Origin: JACCWP01 sp963785115
Lineage (GTDB): Bacteria; Actinomycetota; Actinomycetes; Propionibacteriales; Nocardioidaceae
Assembly (NCBI GenBank): GCA_963785115.1
Contig: CAWATY010000009.1
Location: 496,001 to 560,000, forward strand
Length of the DNA stretch: 64,000 bases
Reading direction: 5' to 3'
Both the position numbers and the translations under genes were made by a program. Below are positions 1-8,392 of this stretch, piece after piece. Every line of letters starts with the position of its first letter. The first letter of the stretch is position 1. Below the pieces are notes generated by a model. That model ran no database searches. It saw only the letters and a list, made by a program, of their open reading frames with translations, and had not been told where the DNA came from.

Positions 1-61
1 GGACCAGGGGGAGGATGTCGGCATCCCACGTCGACCCCCGTCCGACCTGAAGGAGCCCACC

Positions 62-277
62 ATGGCCAACCGCACGTACCGCGTCACCGAGATCGTCGGA
101 ACCTCGCCCGACGGCGTCGACCAGGCCGTCCGCAACGGCATCGCCCGGGCGAGCCAGACGCTGCGGCACCTGGACTGGTTCGAGGTCACCCAGATCCGCG
201 GGCAGATCGCTGACGCGGCGGTCTCGCACGTCCAGGTCACGATGAAGCTCGGCTTCCGGCTGGAGGACGACGAGTGA
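62..277 (+). CDS. Dodecin family flavin-binding protein
   Basis: This 71-residue protein has the size and sequence pattern of dodecins, which assemble into hollow dodecamers that bind and buffer FMN or riboflavin in the cytosol. The stretch HLDWFEVTQIRG near residue 37 carries the tryptophan that stacks on the flavin in known dodecins, and the C-terminal part has the usual strand ending in MKLGFRLEDD. An AAGGAG ribosome binding site at 50-55 lies six bases before the ATG and fixes the start. It precedes fabG and fabI with a gap of about 75 bases, so co-transcription is possible but not shown. Family assignment is secure; the flavin bound is not known. Confidence 0.93.
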   Translation: MANRTYRVTEIVGTSPDGVDQAVRNGIARASQTLRHLDWFEVTQIRGQIADAAVSHVQVTMKLGFRLEDDE

Positions 278-352
278 CGCTTTCGACACCGAGCCGGTAG
301 CGTCCCCGACGGCGCCGGGACCCCGGAGGCCGAGCGGAGCACGGAGGTGGGC

Positions 353-1057
353 GTGGCCAGGTCGGTGCTCGTGACCGGCGGCAACCGCGGGATCGGCCGC
401 GCGATCGCCACCACCCTGGCCGCGCGCGGCGACCAGGTTGCGGTCACCCACCGCAGCGGTGACCCGCCCGAGGGCGTGCTCGGCGTGACGTGCGACATCA
501 CCGACTCCGAGCAGGTCGACGCGGCCTTCGCGCAGGTCGAGGAGGCGCACGGACCGGTCGAGATCCTGGTCGCGAACGCGGGCATCACCCGCGACACGTT
601 GCTGCTGCGGATGGGGCAGGACGACTGGGACGCGGTGCTCGACACCAACCTGACCGGCAGCTTCCGGCTGGTGAAGCGGGCCGCGCGAGGCATGCTCCGC
701 GCCCGTTGGGGACGCGTGGTGCTGGTCTCGTCGGTGGTCGGCATGCTCGGCTCGCCCGGACAGGCCAACTACGCGGCCAGCAAGGCCGGGCTGGTCGGCT
801 TCGCCCGCTCGGTGGCCCGCGAGCTGGGCAGCCGGGGCATCACTGTCAACGTCGTGGCGCCGGGGTTCGTCGACACCGACATGACGGCTGCCCTGCCCGA
901 GGAGACCCGCGAGCAGTACCGCAGCCAGATCCCGCTCGGCCGCTATGCCACCGTCGAGGAGGTGGCGTCCGTCGTCGGCTTCCTCACCTCCGACGAGGCC
1001 GGGTACGTCACCGGCGCCCTCGTGCCCGTCGACGGCGGACTGGGCATGGGCCACTGA
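353..1057 (+). CDS. fabG: 3-oxoacyl-ACP reductase
   Basis: A short-chain dehydrogenase of about 235 residues that reduces 3-oxoacyl-ACP with NADPH in type II fatty acid synthesis. The N-terminal TGGNRGIG motif binds the cofactor, NAGITRD follows in the fourth strand, and the catalytic Ser, Tyr and Lys sit in VLVSSVVG and NYAASK. GGAGGT at 343-348 is a strong ribosome binding site for the GTG at 353; an earlier GTG at 347 overlaps that site and is less likely. It lies 70 bases before fabI, the same pairing as mycobacterial mabA-inhA, which supports a fatty acid role over a generic SDR function. Confidence 0.93.
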   Translation: MARSVLVTGGNRGIGRAIATTLAARGDQVAVTHRSGDPPEGVLGVTCDITDSEQVDAAFAQVEEAHGPVEILVANAGITRDTLLLRMGQDDWDAVLDTNLTGSFRLVKRAARGMLRARWGRVVLVSSVVGMLGSPGQANYAASKAGLVGFARSVARELGSRGITVNVVAPGFVDTDMTAALPEETREQYRSQIPLGRYATVEEVASVVGFLTSDEAGYVTGALVPVDGGLGMGH

Positions 1058-1127
1058 GCTGACCAGCACGTGAGCACCCCGAACACCCCGACGAACGACC
1101 GCGAAGCACGACGACAGGAGCAGACAG

Positions 1128-1898
1128 GTGGGAATCCTCGACGGCAAGCGCCTCCTGGTCGCCGGCGTCACCATGGACAGCTCCATCGGCTTCGCGGTGG
1201 CGCGCGAGGCCCAGCAGCAGGGCGCCACGGTGGTGATCTCGAACTTCGGGCGCGCGCTCGGCATCACCCGCCGCATCGCGGCCCGGCTGCCCGAGACCGC
1301 ACCCGTGATCGAGCTCGACGTCAGCGACGACGAGCACCTGGCCACGCTCACCGACCGGCTGGGCGAGCACGTCGACGGGCTCGACGGCGTGGTGCACTCG
1401 ATCGCGTACGGCAACCCCGAGACGGTGCTCGGCGGTGACTTCCTCGGTGCCCCGTGGGCCGACGTCGCGCAGGCCGTGCAGGTGTCCGGCTTCTCGCTGG
1501 CCGCACTGACCGAGGCCGCGCTGCCGATGCTGGCCGACGGCTCGTCGGTCGTGGGCCTCACCTTCGACGCGACGGTCGCCTGGCCGGCGTACAACTGGAT
1601 GGGCGTGGCCAAGGCGAGCCTGGAATCGACCGCGCGCTACCTCGCCCGCGATCTCGGCACGCGCGGGATCCGGGTCAACCTGGTCGCCGCCGGTCCGCTC
1701 AAGACCCTTGCGGCCAAGGCGATCCCGGGCTTCGAGCAGCTCGAGGAGATGTGGGGCGACCGGGCACCGCTCGGCTGGGACCAGGAGGACACCACGCCGA
1801 CGGCCCGGGCCGTGGTCGCGCTGCTCAGCGACTTCTTCGCCGCCACGACGGGCGAGATCGTCCACGTCGACGGTGGCTACCACGCCATGGGTGCCTGA
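1128..1898 (+). CDS. fabI: Enoyl-ACP reductase (NADH)
   Basis: This 256-residue protein is a FabI/InhA-type enoyl-ACP reductase that completes each cycle of fatty acid elongation. It has the divergent SDR nucleotide motif VAGVTMDSSIG, the conserved VHSIAYG segment, and the enoyl-reductase active site with Tyr and Lys six residues apart in YNWMGVAK, rather than the YxxxK of ordinary SDRs. The GTG start follows an AGGAG about ten bases upstream. Its stop overlaps the likely GTG start of the next gene at 1891, so the Mur ligase is probably translated from the same message. Confidence 0.95.
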   Translation: MGILDGKRLLVAGVTMDSSIGFAVAREAQQQGATVVISNFGRALGITRRIAARLPETAPVIELDVSDDEHLATLTDRLGEHVDGLDGVVHSIAYGNPETVLGGDFLGAPWADVAQAVQVSGFSLAALTEAALPMLADGSSVVGLTFDATVAWPAYNWMGVAKASLESTARYLARDLGTRGIRVNLVAAGPLKTLAAKAIPGFEQLEEMWGDRAPLGWDQEDTTPTARAVVALLSDFFAATTGEIVHVDGGYHAMGA

Positions 1899-3600
1899 GC
1901 CGGCCGTGTCCGCGCTGGTCGAGCTGCGGGTGCTCGAGGGTCCCAACCTGTACGTGACCCGCGCCGCGGTGAAGCTCACCCTGGACATCTCCGGGCTGCT
2001 CGGCCTCGACACCGACCGGGCGCGGGCGCTCGCCGTCGACGTGGGCCTGGGACCGACCAGGCCGGGGGGGCCGGGCTCGGGGTTCCGGCAGCGGTTCTGC
2101 GTGCGGCTGCTGGCCCGGCTGGTGCGCCGGCTCGCCGCCGAGGTGGGGGTGACCCGGGTGGCGGTGCGGGTGCGTCCGACGACCCGGCTCGACCGGCTGG
2201 TCGTGGCGTACCCCTGGCGGCGCCGCGGGCTGGCGATCGCCCTGGGCGAGCAGCTGGGGGCGGTGTTGGATCGGCTGGCGGCCGACTCCGGCGCCCAGGT
2301 CGACGACCTGATCACCGAGGCGGGCGCGGTGATCCGCGCGACCGACGCAGGCGGTGGGCCGCAGACGCTGGTGCCACGGGTGCCCGTCGTCGCGGTCACC
2401 GGCACCAACGGCAAGACGACGACGTCGCGGATGATCGCGCACATGGGGCGGGCCGCCGGCCTGCACGTGGGCTGGTCCAGCACCGACGGCATCTACATCG
2501 ACGGCGACCTGGTCGAGGAGGGTGACTACTCCGGACCGTCCGGCGCCGGGCGGGTGCTCGCGCATCCGGAGGTGCAGCTCGCGGTCACCGAGACCGCACG
2601 GGGCGGGATCCTGCTGCGCGGGATCGGCGTCACCCACAACGACGTGTCCGTGGTGACCAACATCAGCGCCGACCACCTGGGTCTGCACGGCATCGACACG
2701 CTCGACCAGCTCGCCGAGGTGAAGGGCGTCGTCCCGCGGATCACCCGGCCCGGAGGGTGGGTGGTGCTCAACGGCGACGACCCGCGGACGCTGGCGATGC
2801 GCACGACCGTCCGGGCGCCGGTGTGGGTGTTCTCCCGCGACCCCGACTCGCCGGGGGTGCGCGAGGCCGTCAGCACCCGCGGGCGGGCGACCACGCTGAT
2901 CGACGGCTGGGTGAGTGTGCTCGGCGCGGGGGAGGACGCCAGGCCGCTGGTGCCGATCGTCGACGTGCCGATGACCCTCGCCGGGCTGTCCCGGTTCAAC
3001 GTGGAGAACGCGCTCGCCGCCACGTCGGCGGCGCTCGCGGTGGGGCTGCCCTGGGAGGCCGCGGTCGACGGCCTTCGCACGTTCGCCCCCGGTCCCGACC
3101 TCAACCCGGGGCGGATGAACGTCTACTCGCTCGGCGACGTGTCGGTGGTGATCGACCTGGCCCACAACGAGGCAGGGCTCGAGGCGCTGCTGGAGATCAT
3201 GCGCGGGCTGCGCGCCCCGGGCGGTCGGCTGCTGCTGGGGCTGGGCACGGCCGGGGACCGCTCCGACGAGATCGTGGAGGCGCTGGGCGAGCGCGGGCTG
3301 CGCGACGCCGACGTCGTCGTGGTCGTGCACAAGTCCGACTACCTGCGCGGACGGAGCATGGTCGACCTGGACGCCCGCTATGCGGCCGGGGCCGCCCGGG
3401 TCGGCGCGGCACCCCCGGTGTCGTACCCCAGCGAGGGCGACGGCCTGCGCGCGCTGCTCGCGGAGGCGCGCCCGGGCGACGTGGTGGCGGTGATGACCCA
3501 CCAGGACCGGGTCGAGCTGGACGCCTGGCTTCGTGCCGAGGGCGCCACCGTCGACCGGCCCGACGACCTGCGCCGCAAGGTGCTGGTCACCGCCCCGTAA
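1891..3600 (+). CDS. CphA-like Mur ligase lacking the ATP-grasp domain
   Basis: This 569-residue protein carries a Mur ligase module with the P-loop TGTNGKTTT at about residues 170-178, ARGGIL, SADHLGLHGIDT and a C-terminal domain with DLAHNEAG. All of these align by eye with the second half of the cyanophycin synthetase encoded at 10580-13339. The first 150 residues also resemble the CphA N-terminal domain: ELRVLEGPN here against ETRVYRGPN there. The central ATP-grasp domain (about residues 210-475 of CphA) is absent. In CphA the Mur ligase half adds Arg to the Asp side chain, so a related amide ligation is expected, but the substrate is unknown. The start overlaps the fabI stop; GTG at 1906 is an alternative. 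Confidence 0.8.
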   Translation: MPEPAVSALVELRVLEGPNLYVTRAAVKLTLDISGLLGLDTDRARALAVDVGLGPTRPGGPGSGFRQRFCVRLLARLVRRLAAEVGVTRVAVRVRPTTRLDRLVVAYPWRRRGLAIALGEQLGAVLDRLAADSGAQVDDLITEAGAVIRATDAGGGPQTLVPRVPVVAVTGTNGKTTTSRMIAHMGRAAGLHVGWSSTDGIYIDGDLVEEGDYSGPSGAGRVLAHPEVQLAVTETARGGILLRGIGVTHNDVSVVTNISADHLGLHGIDTLDQLAEVKGVVPRITRPGGWVVLNGDDPRTLAMRTTVRAPVWVFSRDPDSPGVREAVSTRGRATTLIDGWVSVLGAGEDARPLVPIVDVPMTLAGLSRFNVENALAATSAALAVGLPWEAAVDGLRTFAPGPDLNPGRMNVYSLGDVSVVIDLAHNEAGLEALLEIMRGLRAPGGRLLLGLGTAGDRSDEIVEALGERGLRDADVVVVVHKSDYLRGRSMVDLDARYAAGAARVGAAPPVSYPSEGDGLRALLAEARPGDVVAVMTHQDRVELDAWLRAEGATVDRPDDLRRKVLVTAP

Positions 3601-3667
3601 GAGAGCCCGTGAAGAGGCTCCGTGCCGGAGGTTTGCGGGTCGTCCCGTTCTGGGTAGGGATGTCCAG

Positions 3668-3682
3668 CGGAACGGTGTTCCG
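3668..3682. promoter_or_regulatory. Candidate IclR-type operator
   Basis: The 15-base sequence CGGAACGGTGTTCCG is a perfect inverted repeat with a three-base centre, 21 bases before the start of the first gene of the catabolic cluster. A further half site, AGAACGGA, follows at 3689. Size and symmetry fit IclR-family operators, and an iclR gene ends the cluster at 8393. A TAGGGAT sequence at 3655-3661 could be the -10 box, which would place the operator over the transcription start. Confidence 0.45.
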
Positions 3683-3702
3683 TCTGGCAGAACGGAGAGC
3701 GC

Positions 3703-4758
3703 GTGCCCGAGCCGCTGGCACTGCCCGCCGAGACCCTGCGGGCCTTCGCCGTCGACGTGCTGAGAGCCCTCGGAGCTCCTGCGGAGCCCGCCGCTGCGGT
3801 GGCGACCTCGCTGGTCGAGTCCGACCTCCGCGGTCACGTGTCGCACGGCGTGCGCCGGCTCGCCCCGTACGCGGACCTGGTGCGGACCGGCGACGTCGAT
3901 CCGGCCGCGACCCCGGTCGTGGTCGAGGGCACGCCGGCTGCGGCCGTCGTGGTCGACGGGCGCGACGCCTTCGGTCAGCTGACCGCCCGGCTCGGGGCCG
4001 ACGAGCTGATCCGCCGCGCTGGCGGTGCCGGCGGCACGGCGGTCGCGGTTGCCGCGCTGCGGCGCTGCCGCCACGTCGGGCGGCTGGGGGAGTACGTCGA
4101 GCAGCTGGCGGCTGCCGGGCTGGTCGGCTTCGCGCTGGCCAACGCCGACCCCTGGGTGGCGCCATGGGGCGGGCGGGCCCGGCTGTTCGGCACCAACCCG
4201 CTGGCCTGGGGGGCGCCCACCTCGCCGGGCGCCCCGCCGCTGGTGGTCGACTTCGCCACCTCGGCGACCGCCGAGGGCAAGGTGGCGGTGGCCCGGACGA
4301 GGGGCGAGACCCTCCCCGAAGGCCAGGTGGTCGACGCCGACGGCAATCCGAGCACCGACCCCGAGGCGCTCTACGCCGGTGGCGCGCTGCTGCCGATGGG
4401 TGCGCACAAGGGCTACGGGCTCGCGCTCGTCGCCGACCTGGTCGCCGGGATGCTCAGCGGCACCGGCTCGGTGACCGCCGCGGGCTACGACGGAACCTTC
4501 GGCACCCTGCTGGTCGCGATCGACGTGGCGCCGTTCTGCGACCCCGATGCCTTCCGCCGCGAGGTGGAGGACCTGCGCGACCGCGTCCACGCCACCCCGA
4601 CCGCGGTCGGGTTCGACGCCGTCCAGGTGCCGGGGGAGCCGGAGTGGACCACCCGGGCCGAGCGACTGGCCGGCGGCGTGCCGGTCGCCGCGGGTGCCCG
4701 GGACGAGCTCGACGCCCTGGCCACCCGGCTCGGGGTGACACCGCTGTCCGACCGCTGA
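3703..4758 (+). CDS. Ldh family oxidoreductase (malate/L-lactate dehydrogenase type)
   Basis: A 351-residue member of the Ldh_2 family (YlbC/YiaK/AllD fold), NAD(P)-dependent dehydrogenases of 2-hydroxy acids such as malate, ureidoglycolate or 2,3-diketo-L-gulonate. Visible family marks are SDLRGHVSHGVRRL near residue 45 with the catalytic His, GTNPLAWGAP, VDFATSATAEGKV and MGAHKGYGLAL. GGAGAG lies four bases before the GTG start. It is the first gene after the candidate IclR operator and is followed by a transporter and two sugar-type dehydrogenases, so a hexonate or polyol substrate is likely. The exact substrate cannot be read from sequence. Confidence 0.88.
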   Translation: MPEPLALPAETLRAFAVDVLRALGAPAEPAAAVATSLVESDLRGHVSHGVRRLAPYADLVRTGDVDPAATPVVVEGTPAAAVVVDGRDAFGQLTARLGADELIRRAGGAGGTAVAVAALRRCRHVGRLGEYVEQLAAAGLVGFALANADPWVAPWGGRARLFGTNPLAWGAPTSPGAPPLVVDFATSATAEGKVAVARTRGETLPEGQVVDADGNPSTDPEALYAGGALLPMGAHKGYGLALVADLVAGMLSGTGSVTAAGYDGTFGTLLVAIDVAPFCDPDAFRREVEDLRDRVHATPTAVGFDAVQVPGEPEWTTRAERLAGGVPVAAGARDELDALATRLGVTPLSDR

Positions 4759-4781
4759 TCCGTACGACCCTGGAGACCGCC

Positions 4782-6176
4782 ATGTCCGACCGCCGCCCCT
4801 CCGACCTGAGCGAACCCGCGCAGCCCCGTGCGGAGACCGCCAGCGGTGACCCGGGCGTCCCGCAGACCTCGCCCAGCGAGCTGCGGCGGGCGGTGCTGGG
4901 CTCGGTCGTGGGCACCGCGCTGGAGTGGTACGACTTCTTCATCTACGGCACCGCCGCCGCACTGGTCTTCGGCGGGCTGTTCTTCCCCGACAGTGACCCC
5001 GCGGTCGGCAGCCTGCTGGCGTTCGCGACGTTCGGCGTCGGCTTCGTCTTCCGCCCGCTCGGCGGCATCCTGTTCGGACACGTGGGCGATCGGATCGGGC
5101 GCCGGGCGACGCTGATCATCACCACGCTGGTGATGGGCATCTCGACCGGGGTCATCGGCCTGCTGCCGACGCACGCGTCGATCGGCGTCTGGGCCCCGAT
5201 CCTGCTGGTCCTGCTGCGGGTCGCGCAGGGGCTCGGCGCCGGTGCGGAGTTCGGCGGCGCCTCGACCCTGCTGGCCGAGCACGCACCCAAGCGCCGCCGC
5301 GGCTTCTACACGTCGTTCGCCCAGATGGGCGTGCAGATCGGGCTGCTGAGCGGGACGGTGGTGTTCTTGTTCGTCGGGCGGCTCTCCGACGACGACCTCG
5401 AGTCCTGGGGCTGGCGGATCCCGTTCCTGGTGAGCTTCGCGATGATCGCGGTGGCCGTCTACGTGCGGCTGCGGGTGGAGGAGTCGCCGATCTTCAAGCG
5501 GATGCAGGAGACCCAGCAGGTCGTGAAGCTGCCGGTCCTCGAGGCACTCGCCCGCTACCCGCGCAACCTGCTCATCGGCGTCGGCGCGCACGTGGCCGAC
5601 ACGGCCGTGATCTACCTGTACGCGACCTTCTCGGTCGGGTACGTGACCGGGACGCTGGACCTGTCCCGGACCGTCGCCCTGACCGGCGTGGTGCTCTTCT
5701 GCCTCGCCGTCATCGCGCTGCAGCCCGTCTACGGGGCGCTGTCGGACCGCATCGGCCGCAAGCCGCTGAACATCTTCAGCGTCGTGTTCACCGCGGCGTT
5801 CGCGTTCCCGTTCTGGGCACTGATGAAGACCGGGGAGCCGCTCGTCGTCTGGGTGGCCCTGCTGATCGCGATGACTCTGGGCATCGCACCGATGATCGCC
5901 GTCCAGCCGGCCTTCTACGCCGAGCTCTTCGGCGCCCGGGTGCGGTACTCCGGCTTCGCGTCGTCCCGCGAGATCGGCGCGGCCATCGCGGGGTTCTCAC
6001 CGCTGGTGGCGGCCTCTCTGCAGAACCGGCTGGACGGGGAGCCCTGGCTGATCGCGCTGCTGATGGTGGGTGTCTGCCTGGTCTCGCTGGCCGCCTTCGC
6101 GGCGGCCGCCGAGGGCAAGGACGTCGACATCAACGACATGGGACCCGAGCCGCGAGCCACCGTCGACCGCTCGTGA
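4782..6176 (+). CDS. MHS-family MFS transporter (sugar acid/dicarboxylate type)
   Basis: A 464-residue membrane protein of the metabolite:H+ symporter branch of the major facilitator superfamily (KgtP, ShiA, ProP relatives). ALEWYDFFIYGTAAAL at the first helix and GHVGDRIGRR in the first cytoplasmic loop are the branch hallmarks, with LSDRIGRK repeated in the second half. Twelve hydrophobic segments are visible. GGAG lies six bases before the ATG, and the gap from the dehydrogenase gene is 23 bases. It probably imports the substrate used by the surrounding dehydrogenases, with proton symport. Confidence 0.9.
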   Translation: MSDRRPSDLSEPAQPRAETASGDPGVPQTSPSELRRAVLGSVVGTALEWYDFFIYGTAAALVFGGLFFPDSDPAVGSLLAFATFGVGFVFRPLGGILFGHVGDRIGRRATLIITTLVMGISTGVIGLLPTHASIGVWAPILLVLLRVAQGLGAGAEFGGASTLLAEHAPKRRRGFYTSFAQMGVQIGLLSGTVVFLFVGRLSDDDLESWGWRIPFLVSFAMIAVAVYVRLRVEESPIFKRMQETQQVVKLPVLEALARYPRNLLIGVGAHVADTAVIYLYATFSVGYVTGTLDLSRTVALTGVVLFCLAVIALQPVYGALSDRIGRKPLNIFSVVFTAAFAFPFWALMKTGEPLVVWVALLIAMTLGIAPMIAVQPAFYAELFGARVRYSGFASSREIGAAIAGFSPLVAASLQNRLDGEPWLIALLMVGVCLVSLAAFAAAAEGKDVDINDMGPEPRATVDRS

Positions 6177-7581
6177 ACGGGTCCGCCCTGGGCGAGGCCG
6201 CCGAACGGACCGGTGTCGTCCACCTGGGCGCCGGCGCCTTCGCCCGCGCGCACCCGTGGCTCTGCACCGCCAGAGCGTCATGAGCCGTGGACGGAGCCGC
6301 ACGCGGACGGTTCCGCCTGGGGGGTCTGCGCGGTCGGGCAGCGCTCGGCAACGGTGGTCGACGCGTTGCGCGCCCATGACTGGCGCTACCGGGTCGTCGA
6401 GCGCGACGACGACCGGTCCGAGGAGCGTTGTGTCGGCGTCGTGCGGGACGGGCTGGTGGCGGCCGACGAGCCGGACCGGCTCTGCTCGCGTGCTGGCCGA
6501 CCCGGCCGTCCGGGTGGTCACCACCAGCGTCACCGAGGCGGCCTACGCGTTCGACCCGACCACCCGCCGGCTGCTCCCCGACCACGCCGGCATCGCGGCC
6601 GACATCGCCGGGGCGCCAGGGCACACCGTGGTCGGCCAGGTTCTCGCAGCCGCCGCGGGTCGGGCCAGGGCGGGCGTCGGACCGCTGAGCGTCGTGGTCT
6701 GCGACAACATCATCGCCGGCGGGTCATTGCTGCGCGCCCTGGTGCTCGAGCTGGCGCGGCTTCGCAGCGACTACGCGGCCGCCGCCTGGGTGGCCGACAA
6801 CATGGCGTTCCCCGAGTCGGTCGTCGACCGGGTGGTGCCGGCGGTGGCGACGGCCGACCAGCCGTCGGTGACGGCAGAGGCGTTCTTCCGCTGGGTGCTC
6901 CAGGACGCCTTCGCCGCCGGGAGACCGGAGTGGGAGCACGGGGGTGCGGTGCTCGTGGACGACGTGACGGCCTGGCAGGACGCCAAGCTGCGGCTCGTCA
7001 ACGCGCCGCACTCGCTGCTCGCGTACGCGGGCCTCGGGTCCGGGCATCGCACCACCGCGGAGGCGTGCGCCGACCCGCTGCTGCGCGACCTGCTGGAGCA
7101 GGCTCTCGCCGACGACCTGGTGCCCACCGTCACGCCTAGCCCCGGTCTGGACCCGGAGGCGGAGGCGGCGGCGTCGCTGCGCCGGTTCGCCAACACCGGG
7201 ATCGAGCACCGGCTGGAGCAGATCGCCGCCGACGGCTCCCACAAGCTTCCCCAGCGGCTCGCCGGTGCGGTGCAGTCCCGGCAGGACGCCGGGCACCTTC
7301 CCCGTTGGCTGACCTTGACCGTCGCGTGCTGGGCGCACGCGGTGGCGTCCGGGGCCGCGGCGGACAGCCGCGCATCCGACGTGCGGGACGCCTGGGCCGG
7401 CGCGGGAGGCGCCGAACGCGCGCGCCGGCTGCTGGACCTCCCCGGCGGCTGGCCCGACGCGCTGCGCAGCGACGATGTCGTGGACGCGGTGGGGCAGTGG
7501 TGCGACCGGCTCGAGCGGCACGGCGTGCGGGAGACCCTCGTGCGCGCAACCGGCGACGGAGAGGCAACGGCATGGACCTGA
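6173..7581 (+). pseudogene. Mannitol/fructuronate-type dehydrogenase, frameshifted
   Basis: Pieces in three frames together make a polyol dehydrogenase of the mannitol dehydrogenase/fructuronate reductase family. VVHLGAGAFARAH lies in the first frame just after a GTG at 6173 that overlaps the transporter stop. AWGVCAVGQRS follows in the next frame, and from about 6485 the third frame is open to 7581 with VTEAAY, VCDNI and a Lys segment ADGSHKLPQRL typical of the active site. Breaks lie near 6260-6285 and near 6482. Each needs only one base to repair, so sequence error is more likely than inactivation. It would oxidise or reduce a hexitol or hexuronate. Confidence 0.75.
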
Positions 7582-8336
7582 CGGGCAGCGTCGCGGTCGT
7601 GACAGGCGGCGGGACCGGCATCGGCCGGGCGGTGGCCGAGCGGCTGGTCGGCGCCGGTGCGCGCGGCGTGCTGGTGACCTGGAGCAGGTCGGCCGACGCG
7701 GCCGAGGAGGCGGTGCGTGCGCTGACCGAGGCCGGCGCGGAGGCCGAGGCGCTGCAGGTCGACGTGCGCGACGAGGCGGCCGTTCGTGCCCTTGCGGCCC
7801 GTTGCGAGCAGCGGTTCGGACGTTGTGACGTCCTGGTCAACAACGCGGGGACCACCCACTGGGTGCCGTTCGACGACCTCGACGCGGTGACCGACGAGGT
7901 CTGGGACGAGGTGCTGGGAGTCAACCTGCAGGGCGCCTTCCGCTGTGCCCGGGCGCTCGCACCAGCATTGCGTGCGTCCGGTGGCGCGGTGGTCAACGTC
8001 GCCTCGATCTCCGGGCACCGCGGCATCGGGTCGTCGATCCCGTACGGCGTGAGCAAGGCGGGCCTGATCCAGCTGACCCGGGCGCTGGCCGTGGCGCTGG
8101 CTCCGCAGGTGCGGGTCAACTCCGTCTCGCCGGGCACCGTCGCCACCCGCTGGCAGCTGGACCGACACGGCGCCGACGCGTTCGCGGAGATGACCGAGCG
8201 CGAGCGGGAGGTCGCTCCGCTGGCCCGCACGCCCGACGCCGACGACGTGGCCGCCGCGGTTCTCGGGCTGCTGGGGGCAGACGTGGTGACCGGGGTCGAC
8301 GTGGTGGTCGACGCCGGCAAGCACCTCATGTACTGA
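7572..8336 (+). CDS. SDR family oxidoreductase
   Basis: A 254-residue classical short-chain dehydrogenase with VTGGGTGIGRA near the N-terminus, VLVNNAGTTH, catalytic VNVASISG and YGVSKAG, and the C-terminal segment VTGVDVVVDAG common to SDRs that act on sugars and polyols. The ATG at 7572 overlaps the end of the preceding dehydrogenase gene by ten bases, so the two are translationally coupled. Context suggests it acts on the same pathway intermediate series as the Ldh-type and mannitol-type enzymes upstream. The substrate is not identifiable. Confidence 0.9.
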   Translation: MDLTGSVAVVTGGGTGIGRAVAERLVGAGARGVLVTWSRSADAAEEAVRALTEAGAEAEALQVDVRDEAAVRALAARCEQRFGRCDVLVNNAGTTHWVPFDDLDAVTDEVWDEVLGVNLQGAFRCARALAPALRASGGAVVNVASISGHRGIGSSIPYGVSKAGLIQLTRALAVALAPQVRVNSVSPGTVATRWQLDRHGADAFAEMTEREREVAPLARTPDADDVAAAVLGLLGADVVTGVDVVVDAGKHLMY

Positions 8337-8351
8337 GAGATGTACTGAGAG
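8328..8351. repeat. 12-base tandem duplication over a stop codon
   Basis: ATGTACTGAGAG occurs twice in direct succession (8328-8339 and 8340-8351). The first copy holds the last two codons and the stop of the SDR gene, so the second copy repeats its C-terminal Met-Tyr-stop. It looks like a simple slippage duplication with no obvious role. Confidence 0.8.
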
Positions 8352-8352
8352 G

Positions 8353-8373
8353 GGTACCGAGTGCCTGGGTACC
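8353..8373. promoter_or_regulatory. Paired GGTACC boxes before iclR
   Basis: Two GGTACC hexamers lie 15 bases apart, 20 bases before the iclR start. The symmetry is suggestive of an autoregulatory site, but the sequence differs from the CGGAAC...GTTCCG site at 3668, so this is only a weak candidate. Confidence 0.25.
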
Positions 8374-8392
8374 GGACAGCGGAGGAGCGGGC

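Noticed and set aside
1825..4590. Minus-strand open frame of 921 codons.
   Set aside because: It is antisense to the CphA-like ligase and the Ldh-type gene, with no recognisable motif.
6260..6482. Programmed frameshifting in the mannitol-type dehydrogenase.
   Set aside because: There is no slippery heptamer or pseudoknot at the breaks, and similar breaks occur in many unrelated genes of the window.
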